A model generated the notes under the pieces. It made no database searches, was not told the DNA's origin, and worked only from the letters and a program-made list of their open reading frames with translations. A program made the translations under genes and the position numbers. From Laburnicola sp. R22_1 (Eukaryota > Ascomycota > Dothideomycetes > Pleosporales > Didymosphaeriaceae), in contig JACONQ010000002.1 of NCBI GenBank assembly GCA_014281115.1, positions 4,402,001 through 4,466,000 of the forward strand: 64,000 bases of DNA. Reading direction: 5' to 3'. This document shows positions 11,408-22,200 of this stretch, piece by piece (within the stretch, counting starts at the first letter, position 1; each line of letters begins with the position of its first letter).

Positions 11408-12196
11408 ATGTCGATGACGACATCTGGATCCCGCGTCGCGCAGGAAATCTTCGACAGAGCGGTCGTCGAAATGTCCAAGGCGGAATGCGGCAAAATCGCA
11501 TCAATGATGCACGCCAGATTGCCGCATGAGATCCGCGACATGATCTACCAGTACAGCTGGGAAGACCACATCCAAGAGATGTGCGAAGAAGAACGCCTCC
11601 CGCCGCACAAGCCGTGGACGTGGCGCTGCGAGGAGGGCGAAGACTGCCACTGCTTCGACTGGGGCGACTGGTGTCCCTTTGCACTTCATCAGTTCGTCGG
11701 GGTCGCCGTTGCCAGAGAGGCCGCCGACTGGTACTATCACAACTTCGTCATGCACGATAGACTACACCGATACACTGTCCGCAAGGACCAGCGGAAACTC
11801 TTCTACACCCGCGATCACTTCCATCTGTCGCTTCGACCAGAGCACCACATGCGCCGTGTGGATATTACCATCCCAGAGTGCTTCCCCCACTTGTGCCCTC
11901 CATCGACCTACAACAGACGTGGTCTCTTCCAAATGCCGGCGAATGATCTCTTGATCTCCTTGCCGCAGTTGACAAACTTCGAGGTGACCATCGCTTTCGA
12001 GCGTCGTATCGAAGCTAGGGATACGGTGCCGGCGTTGGAGCTCCTCCGGCCGATTGTGCAGAGACTGAGGAGCAAGCTGGTCAAGGTTGTCGTCGTTGCG
12101 TGTTCGCCGCACGACCATTACACTATGAGGCTGGAGTCGTACTATGACATGGATCGCGCATTGTGGGTCGAGGCCACCAAGGGCCTGAGCGTGTGA
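11408..12196 (+). CDS. Hypothetical protein with LPxEIRxxIYxxxW motif
   Basis: A single exon of 262 codons. After a helical N-terminus comes LPHEIRDMIYQYSW, the opening motif of an orphan family common in Dothideomycetes and loosely F-box-like. A Cys/His-rich acidic patch follows (WRCEEGEDCHCFDWGDWC), then FVGVAVAREAADWYY and a region ending FHLSLRPEHHMRRVDITIP. The broken gene at 30.5 kb matches these same blocks in the same order, which supports that both were functional genes of one family. No enzyme motif is visible. Function unknown. Confidence 0.75.
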   Translation: MSMTTSGSRVAQEIFDRAVVEMSKAECGKIASMMHARLPHEIRDMIYQYSWEDHIQEMCEEERLPPHKPWTWRCEEGEDCHCFDWGDWCPFALHQFVGVAVAREAADWYYHNFVMHDRLHRYTVRKDQRKLFYTRDHFHLSLRPEHHMRRVDITIPECFPHLCPPSTYNRRGLFQMPANDLLISLPQLTNFEVTIAFERRIEARDTVPALELLRPIVQRLRSKLVKVVVVACSPHDHYTMRLESYYDMDRALWVEATKGLSV

Positions 12197-13261
12197 GGTT
12201 GGAGTCTTAGTATGAAAAAGCTTTGGTTTGGGAAGGGCCCGGGAGGGTGGGTTTCAGAGGCCAATTAAAAGTTAGATTCCTTCATTGTTGTGCCGCCTTG
12301 ATGATATCCCAGTGCCGTCGTGTTACCTCGGGATACATAATACTAACGCCGGCATTACGGTAAGTTGTGCGAGAACAGGGACACCTCTGAGACCATCTTT
12401 CAATGACACTACGTTTGTATTATATATCCTGAGGTACCACAAGTATGATATAGCAGTGCCAACAGCCTTTGAATTGAGTATGCCAGGCGGAGTTGAGTTT
12501 GAAAACTTACAGCGGATTGTTCCATGCCCTGGATCAACTTCACAGCTTCACAATCAAGTCTCGATAAGACTATGGGGTTTGGATAGACATTCCACTGTAG
12601 CACCGGATTTCGGACGTAGGATAGGGAGTCTGAGTGCACGTCTGTATCCCTCGCTGCTTCCTCAACGACAACTCATTTGTTCCCGTAGACCTGGTTAGAA
12701 GCCTCGAGCTTATGGTATCATTCCAATACTAGCCTCCCAATAAATAACTTGACAATGTTCCTACGTTCTACTTGAGCGATATAAGGAAATAGGATAAAGC
12801 ACTCTCCGTTTTCTTACTAGAGAAAATTCATAATGTCCAAAAACTGGCGCATTAGTAAAAGCCCATATACGTTCGACGACTTGACGGTGTCTTGTTGGTA
12901 AGATTAGGCTTCAAGCTATGGACGTTTATGCTGTTGATATTCTTTGTAGTTAGGACAGGGAATCTGTATATATGGAGTCGCGCATGAAGTATTGCATCGC
13001 ATACAACCAGGCCGAAGGTTTGATCTAATCTGACATACCTCCGCCTTCGAGTATGAGCGGAGAGATACAAGGTTCAGTGGCTGAGAGGATTGAATTGAAC
13101 ATGAATATCCTACACATCAAAACCACTCTCCGTGGATGGCCTGACAAACTGCAGAGTCCACGGCGACACAGGCGAACCCTGCTCATCACGCAGAAGTAAC
13201 CGACTTCAACTCGCATCTACTGCCACGACCAGCGCCCCATAGTAAGATTCATTAGCTTCCA
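12197..13261. other. Intergenic region
   Basis: One 137-codon plus-strand frame (12285-12698) is present but shows no family features. Otherwise nothing recognisable. Confidence 0.4.
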
Positions 13262-13660
13262 CATTTTATCTGTGTGTCTTTCAAACTGCCATTATTGTCC
13301 AGAGTCAGCACCCGTAAATACCAAATGCGGCCGTGTTTTGTCGTTGCCAGATAAGGCCAAAAAAAATCGTTTCCGAGCTGCATAGTACAGAGATTGTAGG
13401 CTTCTGGGATAGTTTTTAATAACCGAAGTTTCCAGTGTTGACTACTACAGTGTCTCAGTGCTCCCTGCGGCCATCTGCAAGCTCCCGCCGCGTTGCTGGT
13501 TCCCATCGTTAATAATGTCGAGTGCTATACCAGGCTTCGCGGCATGCTTGATCTTGTACCATGCTCTGCTATCGAATGATGGTACCGTTTTGGTCCCCTT
13601 TGATGGCAGAGGCTTGGTAACACGTAGACCAATGTACGGCTCATGATTGTTTAGTAGCAA
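13262..13660 (-). pseudogene. Broken ricin B-type (beta-trefoil) lectin
   Basis: Three adjacent minus-strand segments in different frames together read like a fungal RICIN domain. The first is WYKIKHAAKPGIALDIINDG to SLQMAAGSTETL. The second is SSQHWKLRLL to YNLCTMQLG. The third is LALSGNDKTRPHLVFTG to GADSGQ-WQFER. These match the family's LD-N-DG, QHW-L, LCT-WLG, GDDKT-PHL and GQ-W repeats. The frame shifts near 13,440 and again at an eight-A run (13359-13366 on the plus strand), and a TAA (13292-13294) stands between GQ and W. The true start is not visible. As it stands it cannot make an intact lectin. Ricin-type refers to the carbohydrate-binding fold only; no toxin chain is present. Confidence 0.65.
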
Positions 13661-15908
13661 AGTTCTTCCAACTTCTTTGCCAGCAATTTAAACAATCATC
13701 TTGCACTCATATGTGGCAAAACCTCCTTTATCTCCCAAACTATTTATATCTCGGATTCAGCCGCAGCTGGACCGCCACCAGCTCCCAGGCCCTGTCAGCA
13801 AATTAAACAATAAGTTTATATGAGGAACTTGAGAATAGAGTTTTGGTTTATTAGAAGACTGTACAGTAGACATGTGACGTCGCGCTCTCAGCAACCAGTT
13901 ACGGCATGCTCGAATTACCTTCTGCCTCATGTCATAGTCCGTACGTTCTTTCGCCTCAGCTTGTCTCCACCTCCCACCGTGGTTGTATTGATTCCTCTCC
14001 ACTATGTGTTAGCTACTGGGTTTAGTGCTTCCTGTTTTACCCCTTCCTGTGTATTGTGTTGACTCGATCTAGGTTAGAATCTCCCACGACGACGATCTTC
14101 AGTATTAATTCCTCTCTCTCTCTTGTGTCGCGCGCGTCGATGGCAAGAACCTCGCTCGTCAAGCAGATCTTTCTACTCTATTTCCATTTTCATATTCAAC
14201 CTCGCTCTAACCTTTCTCCATGTTTCAATCTTCGGCCGTCTCGTACGCTTCGGTGCTAGTGACTTTGCCCGTAAAAGGAGTCCGACTGGGACTTGTGGCG
14301 GCGCCAACGAGCGGCGTCACTTCGCTCAAGCGGATCAGTTTCCCTCGGGCAACGTTGGATCTACCGCGGCCAGTGGTTCTTCTGTACCATTCGTGTAAGC
14401 ATGTCGATGGTAAACCTTATTCTCACGCGGCAGCGTCCCGTCGACCTTCCCGCCAGCTGTCGTGATCTCTATGTGTGACCGTACCGCTCGTTGTCCGTGA
14501 CCTGCCGGGTGTCATATTCCGTATCGCCTTCCATGGCCTATGATACTATGTCTTTGCATTCGTGCGCTGGCGTCCGACGTTTTGGTAATGGACATCGCGG
14601 GGCTGTTCACCATGCAGGTGCGCTGGGTGCCCAAGGTATCCCACACTGGAACTGCGCGACGAGGTCAGCAGTGGCTACGGTAAGGGGAGATGACATACGT
14701 GGATACGTAACTTTACGGTCGGGTATTCAGCTTGACGAAACGCGATGGTGTCGCGCGTCCCTCTTTGCTCGTCGCCAGTGCATCGGTCGGACAGTCGGAG
14801 TCGTCGCAGCAGCGGCTTGGAGAGCAGCGCAACGAAGTCGACGCAGACTGCGGCGAGACAAGGTCGTATTGTGGGGATTGATTAGATGGGTAGCTGAATT
14901 TGAGGCTGATCGGCCTGTTGTTGTTGCTGGCCGTTGGCGCGTAAGGTTCAACTGCAGCCTGCGGGTCGAGGGAACGACGGTCTGTCATGCACCGCGACGG
15001 CATTCTCGGAGGCTACGGTGACAGTAAGAAGTACCTCGAGGCACATGTATATGGCGCATGGTGTTCGATATTGGGTAACCTTGTTGTTGCTGTTGCTCTC
15101 GCGCGTACCAGCGTGGTGGCTTGAGGTGCTGCGAGGACGAGCACAGCGTGGGAGACGACGCGAAGATGGCACGAAAGTCTTCGGTGACGGAGTTTATCCA
15201 TTTGATCGTTGAATTTTTTAGTGGTCATAGAAGGCATGAGATTATTGCGATTCTCGCCTTGCTGCAATGGCGAGTTGCCTACGCCCGCGGCCATGTCGAA
15301 CACATCGCAAGCTCTCCCACCACCTTCATATGCCTGATAGCTCAAGTGGATTCTACGGGCGAGCGCTTCCGAAGACTCATGTCAGATCTATCCTGCTCGC
15401 CGCGACTCTGCACAGGCACTGTGCCCTCAGGGCCTCCGGGACTGTAGACTTGCACACAATTCGCGAAATCACGCTCTCGTTTGCGGGTTCAGAGGCTCAT
15501 AGATGTTTCTTAGCTGCCCAAATCCTCTACCGACGCCTTATTCTGAGTATAGCAAGAACTCCGCGAGCGACACAGGGTGTGAATGTCTCATCACGTGCAT
15601 AACTACAGCTGCCATCAGCGTGGCGTGGGCGACTTCTTGCAGCTTCAGCAACATCTTCAGCACCTCAGAACACGAAACCCATCAGAAAACTCTTCATTTC
15701 CGCTTGTTTTCGCCCATTTTCGCCCTTCACGTCATCCATTCACCCTCCCCAAAGTTCGCCGCAGTTCTACCGGGCTCGCTTAAGACTCCAAAGGCGGACT
15801 AGTCTGATCCGGAGGAAGGTTTTAGCGCGCCGGCCCCACCAGGGCTATATAAGCCTCTCCCCTCCCTCCCCCATACACTCTCTTCATGGCACTGACATTT
15901 AGGACTTC
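13661..15908. other. Gene-free region with unassigned open frames
   Basis: Frames of 60-176 codons lie on both strands (for example 14491-15021 plus and 15013-15345 minus), none with a recognisable domain. Part of the minus strand near 15,100-15,200 reads in a protein-like way, but I could not build a gene. No RNA gene seen. Confidence 0.4.
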
Positions 15909-16148
15909 TGGAGCAACCTTTTGGCAACTCTTCGACATCCCCTTGGCGACATTTCGACATCCCTTTGGCGACTTTTCGACATCCTTTTGGCAACTTTTCG
16001 ACCTTCCTCTGGCAACACTTCGACTTCTCTCTGGCGGCCTTTTGACTTCCCTCTGGCGACTTTTCGACTTCCTTGTGGCAACCTTTCGACTTCCCTCTGG
16101 CGACTTTTCGACTTTCCTTTGGCAACTTGCCGATCCTTGTGGCGACCT
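15909..16148. repeat. 22-bp minisatellite, nine full units with partial flanks
   Basis: Nine 22-bp units in exact register run from 15931 to 16128, of the type TTCGACTTCCCTCTGGCGAC plus two bases, flanked by degenerate partial copies. Because 22 is not a multiple of three, each reading cycles through three 7-8 residue words with a 66-bp super-period. Several frames stay open for about 100 codons on both strands: FDIPLAT/FRHPFGD/FSTSFWQ-like on plus, RKVAKGMSK/RQREVE-like on minus. I do not treat any of them as a gene. Confidence 0.9.
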
Positions 16149-16417
16149 TTCGACAACTTGGTATCGAATAGCGATGGCGAAAACTCACTCATCCTCTGCC
16201 GACCTGACTGGCCTTCGGGTTTGAAGTTCAAAAGACCCTCCTGACCGACCTTTTGGCGTCAGTGGTTTGGATTATTCCGTTCGCAGCCTGAGCTCACCGT
16301 TTACCTATGTTCTCAGTGTCGTACTCCAGTCGCATCCCACTGAAAAGTCGCGTGCCACTGGAAACGGCATCAGTCGATTGCAAGATGAGCTGAGTCTAGT
16401 CCGGATATCCTACAGAT

Positions 16418-16510
16418 GGATGGTGGCTGCTCAGTCTGATTGATGGACGGTGGCTGTTTAGCCTGATTGATGGATGGTGGCTGCTTAGTCTGATTGATGG
16501 ATGGTTTCTT
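16418..16510. repeat. 27-bp tandem repeat, 3.4 copies
   Basis: Units of 27 bp (GGATGGTGGCTGCTTAGTCT plus GATTGAT) at 16418-16444, 16445-16471 and 16472-16498 with a partial fourth. On the minus strand it reads as nine-residue repeats, PPSINQTKQ. Confidence 0.85.
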
Positions 16511-16516
16511 GTACGT

Positions 16517-16672
16517 ATACGCTCTCAACAAGGGTTGACTCCGCTGTCTCCTCGCCACCCTCCTCGACGCTACCGCCGCTTTCCTCACCTCGCATACGCT
16601 CTCAACAAGGGTTGACTCCGCAGTCTCCTCGACACCCTCCTTGACGCTATTGGCGCTCTCATGACCACCTCG
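16517..16672. repeat. 77-bp direct tandem duplication
   Basis: Two adjacent copies begin ATACGCTCTCAACAAGGGTT at 16517 and 16594 and stay similar for about 77 bp, with changes mostly in the second half. Confidence 0.8.
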
Positions 16673-17740
16673 AGGTGCTCGTGTTGGCTATTCTCTGCTT
16701 CGGAGGGCTTGTCGCTCCTTTTGGAAGGACGAGACTGAGATTGGCGGTGGTTGGGGCCTTCTCCAGAGAACATTTTTCATTGATCCTTCTGGCGTGCCAG
16801 TTGATTGAGGAAGAGATTTCACGTGATGCGACTGACTCCAATGCCCTTTGAGAGCGCCTGTTTGACTAGGGAAGAGAATGCACATATTGCAACTTGGCTC
16901 CATAAGCACAAAGCCTTCATTCAGGCACTATCACTTTCACCTCCCTGTGTAAACATCCGCTCATCATTCTAACAAAATTCGCACTTCTCCTCCCACCTGC
17001 AGTGCATACACCCACACCTTTAACACCTTCATCTTCGCCTTCACCCAATCAACCTTGATCCCACTCCCACTCCCACCTATCCCTGCCCCATCCGCACATC
17101 TTCTCCCTCTATCCACCTGATTAAACCCCACACCCATTCCTCCCTCTCAACCTCTTTGAACACCCACACACATATCATTCCCATTCCCAATCCCATTCCC
17201 ATTCCCATCACCATCACAAATAATCTCCACGCGACAACTGCGTTTTTATTCCAGCACCCCACCACCTTCCCTCCCACCAATTCCCCCTCCACCTCCGCTC
17301 CCCACGGAGGTCAATCCCCATCGCGCCCTTTTATGTATATACTTTAGCTACCAAACCTTAATTGCGCTGTTACGCCTTATCATCTATAAATAGTGAAACT
17401 GACTATAAATCCGTGTGCGTCCGACGTCTCTGCCGCCGCGCCTCGCCGCGCCCTCACCGCCTTCGCCTCCCGCACCCCACGCCGCCCGCGGCGCCGCACC
17501 GGCAGAAAATCCCTAGCGCACCAGCCACAGCATGTCACTCCCCGCATCTGATTGGCCGCCCACCCCAGCTCAACCTTGTATAAAAATCGCCGTCGAACAT
17601 CACCACACCAAGCACGCAGCACGCAGCACGCAGCACGACGGCGCATCCACCACAGCAAAGGCGCAGAACACCGCAGGACGGAAGCCGATTGTGAGGAAGA
17701 AGGCGAACAGAAGAAGAAGCCAAGCAAAGCAAAGAAGAAG
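16673..17740. other. Upstream region of the Acr3 gene
   Basis: C-rich and low-complexity near 17,000-17,300 (ACCCACAC, CCCATTCC words). No gene recognised. The core promoter of Acr3 lies at its right end. Confidence 0.45.
17551..17586 (+). promoter_or_regulatory. Probable core promoter of the Acr3 gene
   Basis: ATTGG (inverted CCAAT box) at 17551-17555 and TATAAAAA at 17579-17586 stand about 155 bp before the start codon. This is a good spacing for a fungal TATA promoter. No metal-response site was identified. Confidence 0.45.
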
Positions 17741-19230
17741 ATGATGAATACGATGTCGCGGTCTGCGCTCCCTGCGCATACGGATGCGAACGGCGACGTC
17801 GATGCCAATACCGCGGGAGGATTCCACAACAGCAACAATGACAAGAACAAGCAGAGCAACCATGGCGACGATGTCGAAAAAGCCGCTGCCAATGCCAATG
17901 ACACCGCTCCAAAGAGTACGCTCACGGTCCTCCCTCCCTCCCCATCCCACCGCCGTCCAAACACCCAACTAACACCTCGACCGCGCAGCTAACCCCGAAG
18001 AAAAAGACACCCTCCCGCCCCTCAAAGGGCTCTCGTTCCTCGACCGCTTCCTCGTCCTATGGATCATCCTCGCCATGGCGATTGGCATTGTCCTCGGCAA
18101 CACAGTATCGTCAGTTGGGCCGGCGCTGCAGAAGGGCGAGTTCGTAGGCGTTAGTATACCCATTGGTGAGTTTGTGGATTTCTTTCTTTTCTTACTAGTA
18201 CTTGCATTGCATTGCATTGCATTGCACTGCACTGCACTGCACAATGCAACGTTCAAAGTTTGTACGAGGTAGATGGCCCCATCTCCATGCACGACATGCT
18301 CTACTTCCCTCCCCAACGCCCCATGCAAGCTAAAACACCCCCCCAACAGCAATCGGCCTCCTCATAATGATGTACCCCATCCTCTGCAAAGTCCGCTTCG
18401 AAACCCTCCACCTCCTCGTGACCTCCCGCCCCCTCTGGATCCAACTCCTCATCTCCTTCATCCTCAACTGGCTCCTCGCCCCGCTCTTCATGACGGCCCT
18501 AGCCTGGGCCTTCCTCCCGGACCGCCAAGACCTCCGCGAAGGCCTCATCTTCGTCGGCATCGCCCGCTGCATCGCCATGGTGCTCATCTGGAACGACCTC
18601 GCCGCCGGCGACCCCGACTACTGCGCCGTCCTCGTCGCCGTCAACTCCATCCTGCAGATCGTCCTGACCGCCCCGTTTGCCGTCTTCTACATCCAGGTCG
18701 TCAGCCATGGCGACCAGACGACCGTGTCGTATGAGAAGGTGGCGCAGAGCGTGGGCGTCTTTTTGGGGATTCCGCTCGGTGCGGCCGTCGTGACGCGTCT
18801 TGTGTTGATACGTCTGCTCGGCGAGGACACGTATCAGCGGCGCTTTATTCGGTACATTGCGCCGTTTTCGCTCATTGGACTGTTGTATACGATTGTTGTG
18901 CTATTTGGGAGCCAGGGCGCGCATGTGGCGCAACAGATCACCGACGTGCTGCGTGTGTGTGCGCCGCTGCTGGTCTACTTTACCGTTATCTTCTCGGGCA
19001 CGGTATGGTTTTGCTACAAGATGGGGTTTGGGTACAAGACGAGCTGCACGCAGAGTTTCACGGCGGCGAGCAACAACTTCGAGCTTGCTATTGCGGTCAT
19101 GGTGGCCGTGTATGGTGCGGGGAGTGGGCAGGCGTTGGCGAGTACGGTGGGTCCCCTGATTGAGGTGCCGGTTCTGGTGGCCTTGGTTTACGTCATCAAG
19201 TGGTTGAGGGCGAGGTGGCAGTGGGCCTAG
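17741..19230 (+). CDS. ACR3: Arsenite/antimonite efflux carrier Acr3
   Basis: Three exons (17741-17915, 17989-18165, 18350-19230) give 410 residues. Both junctions restore a continuous protein. The second intron is unusually long (184 nt) and contains a TTGCA-type repeat. The protein is a multi-pass carrier of the BASS/Acr3 family: a polar, poorly conserved N-terminus of about 80 residues is followed by about ten hydrophobic segments. The two residues known to be needed in Acr3 are present. One is the Cys in the fourth segment (C191, in GIARCIAMVLIWN). The other is the Glu in a late segment (E362, in TAASNNFELAIAV). The family expels As(III), driven by the proton gradient, at the plasma membrane (vacuolar in some organisms). 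No arsenate reductase or regulator gene lies next to it, so it stands alone here. The ATG at 17741 is chosen because upstream residues are repetitive and lie near the TATA box. Confidence 0.9.
18204..18243 (+). repeat. TTGCA/CTGCA pentamer repeat within the second Acr3 intron
   Basis: Runs of TTGCA then CTGCA pentamers fill about 40 nt of the long intron. Confidence 0.75.
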
Positions 19231-22200
19231 GATAGTACATGTCCAGGCCCAGCTCGAAACTTGGTCGGGACAAGCCAAGTTTTGGATAGATGGCGTTAGG
19301 GTAGAATCGGTGGAAAGACAGCCTGTACGGGATGCTTTCAGTCAAGAGCAAACACTAGCTGCATCTGTTACATCTCCTTACTGCTTGGGATGAGTGGTGC
19401 CTGAAATTTGCCGACTGCCTTTGATGATACGCCAGTGGGGTATTGCCGACGAAATTGCTAATAAGGTGCGGTTGTCCAGCACTAGTCAACGTACTAAAGC
19501 ACTAGATAGCTGTGGGGAATGTCTGTATACCGTAGATCTACGTGGACCTGAGTTACCACATTAGCAAATGCCAAGAGCTGTTTCGGTATACCGGGTGCTC
19601 ACATGGAGAAGGGCCGCTGCTCCCGCTGTTAGTAATCTAGCTAAGACCAGAACTAGTACGCCTGACACCGCGACCAAGTCGTTGCAATACGCGTGTCCAC
19701 GTTGCCGCAGGCCACATGACTCTAGTAAGGCTTTCAGGATAAACTTCTTACGTATGACACAGAAGAATTGCCAGTCGGAGATTTGCAGGGCCACCGATGC
19801 TAACGAGGCGCTGTCGACCTGCGGCTCAATTATTCGACATGAGTCTAGACCCCGCAGTGCAGGGACTTTGTGTAAGAAAAGCTTGACGAGCTGAATGAAG
19901 AAGGTAGGCCATGGTGCTGGGATCGCCCGCTAGCGTACAAGATGGAAAGGTACCACGCAGAACCTAATCACATGTCACAGTTAGTGTGGAGCGAATGTCA
20001 ACCTTGGAAGCATGGCGTACTCGTGACTTGAGGCGGCTTCAGCAGGGCAGGGCCAGGGTGCGTGTGAGTAATATATGGCGATTGACTAGCTGCATGCCAC
20101 ATGGTACGATTTTCTAGACACACTTCGAGAAGGTGGCCGTTGGAAGCTAAGGCATGCACCAGACGAGTCGATGATTCGAATAGGTGGGTCTGCGTGTCTG
20201 GTTGGAACTTCAAAGAGAGTAGGTGTGTCGATGCAGGATGGTGCCAGCTGTGTTTCGCCCGCAGGTGGAATCCTGAGCGAACAGTACAATTGAATAGGGC
20301 CGACAAGCGGATATGTAGGCGACGTGGAGAACGCAGGGACTTCATGGTGGTGCTCAGGATGTTTCAAAGAAAAAGGACGTCGGGTCACTTGTTCGACTGC
20401 TAGCCCTGGAGTTCCAGTATTGGTAGACTACCGACTCAGTCTAGAAACATATTCGGGTTCTCTGAATGGAATAAGTGGGTAATAGGCCTGCCCAGGTGCT
20501 CTATGTGAGCCTCCGTTTGCCAGGTTGTGAGCCAGTATTCGCGTGTTTCAAGCCACGTCTGCAGTACGGGCCTGTCAACTTTGTCATAAGATGGGAAGAA
20601 CATTGGCGGCAGGTAAACATCAGTTCATACACAGAACACGTCGATTTCGGGGATTGCTGAGGGGTAGAAGCGGAATGAAATCCGCGCACCCTGGCTCAGG
20701 TCCGCCGGATTTTCGACGTCCCCGCGTATGTAGTCACCAATATGCGTGGTACCACTCTCCATACCAGCGTTGCACAATCTGCCAGGAATTAAATCACATA
20801 CGTTGTTGAAAGCTTGGCGGGGCAACATTCTACTGTATCTCTATGTAGAATCTCGATGCAGTAATCCGAACGCGAACATAGAGAAGGCGTGGTACCGCCG
20901 TATCGGTACCGGTAAATTTCTGAATCCGTAGTCCCACTTGCTTTGTTTGAGAATGTTCGATCCCGGGAGACGGGATCGCACCATTGTCAACAACAGCGAC
21001 ATGCCTTGTCAGACGGCTTGTCTGTAACAGGCCATCTCGATGCCCAAGCGTTGTAGTCTTGACTTTCTTCTACCCGCTGCAGCCAGCATGGTCAGCCCCA
21101 AAATAGGAAGTCGACTGATTCGCTGGTCATGATCGGGACGGACGCCTTCAGGACTGGGTATGATCAATGCGGAAGCTGATGGTGACGTATCCTCCACACC
21201 GCCATCTCGCTGTACCCAGTGACCAGACGGCCTATGGTGGCGTCATCGCTTGGCCTGGCGAATTGATGAACCGGTTGCGCTCGACTGATACCGCGACCCA
21301 GGAATAAGCTGTAGATTAACACATACACGAGGCGACCGTTGAGCATACAAGGAACGTCCATGGCGAGTGTTTTAGGCGGTGTTCTGGGGCAGCGTGCGAT
21401 GGCGGCGCGCCGAGATTAGCGCTTAGTCAGCGAGGCTGCGGCAACCAAAGCCCTGCCAAATGCCGGCCGTCAGCCTTCTTTCCCTTCGGGCAAGAGCCCC
21501 CGCATCCAGTGGACATATTCGGGCCTTGTTTTGAGCATCCCAGGTTGCCATCGGTCAACCGAAACCAACAGACCAGACGGAGGATTGGCTGGACGCGGGC
21601 CTCTGTGTGCGAGATGGCGCATGCGCGTGAGGGTTAGTAGCCGCGTTATAGACAGGGAGAAGTGCTCGTCACAATCCACCAGGCCGACCCTTCAGGCGTG
21701 CAGGCGTGAAAATCGTTCCATCCCACGTCCGGGAGGCCCCAACCGGCAAGTGTTCCATGTCCCTGAGAGACGAGAGCGCTGCGAATGTCGAATTCAAGCC
21801 AGCGCTCCGTGTACGCACGTGCACGGCGGCGGCCCGAGGGCGTCTGCGATGACGGCTGCCGGACGGTGACGAAGCTGCTGCAGGTCTTCGTGGGCGTGAG
21901 GAGAGGAGGCTGGGTGAGGTTGGCTGTTGACCCGCGCGCGCTCAGGTTCCGGAGATGTGGTTGCGCCGGAGAAAGCGTCGTTTAGCGAGTTTCGCATCGA
22001 GTGCAGAGCAACCATCTCCCCCATCTCCTGTTCAGGCTGTCTGTCCATGGCGCCGTCTCATCTGCTGCAATAGGGGCCGCGACAACAGCCAGGAGAGTCG
22101 GCATGCCAGGCTGGGAAGGTAAGTCGCAATCGTTCAATGCTACGCAGCCAGCGCAATTTGCCTATCCACACCCCGAATCCCGGCCGGTTTCCGTGCCCAT

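Noticed and set aside
14491..15021. 176-codon frame at 14.5 kb
   Set aside because: No domain, arginine-rich shadow-like composition, competing frames on the other strand, and no introns or promoter to support it.
15909..16148. 22-bp array as a CRISPR or repeat-protein gene
   Set aside because: Units are contiguous without spacers and the organism is a fungus. The open frames follow from the repeat itself and lack a supported start, intron or domain.
20958..20978. Perfect 8-bp stem-loop as a terminator or RNA gene
   Set aside because: Such hairpins are expected by chance in 64 kb, fungi do not use rho-independent terminators for mRNA genes, and no RNA gene surrounds it.
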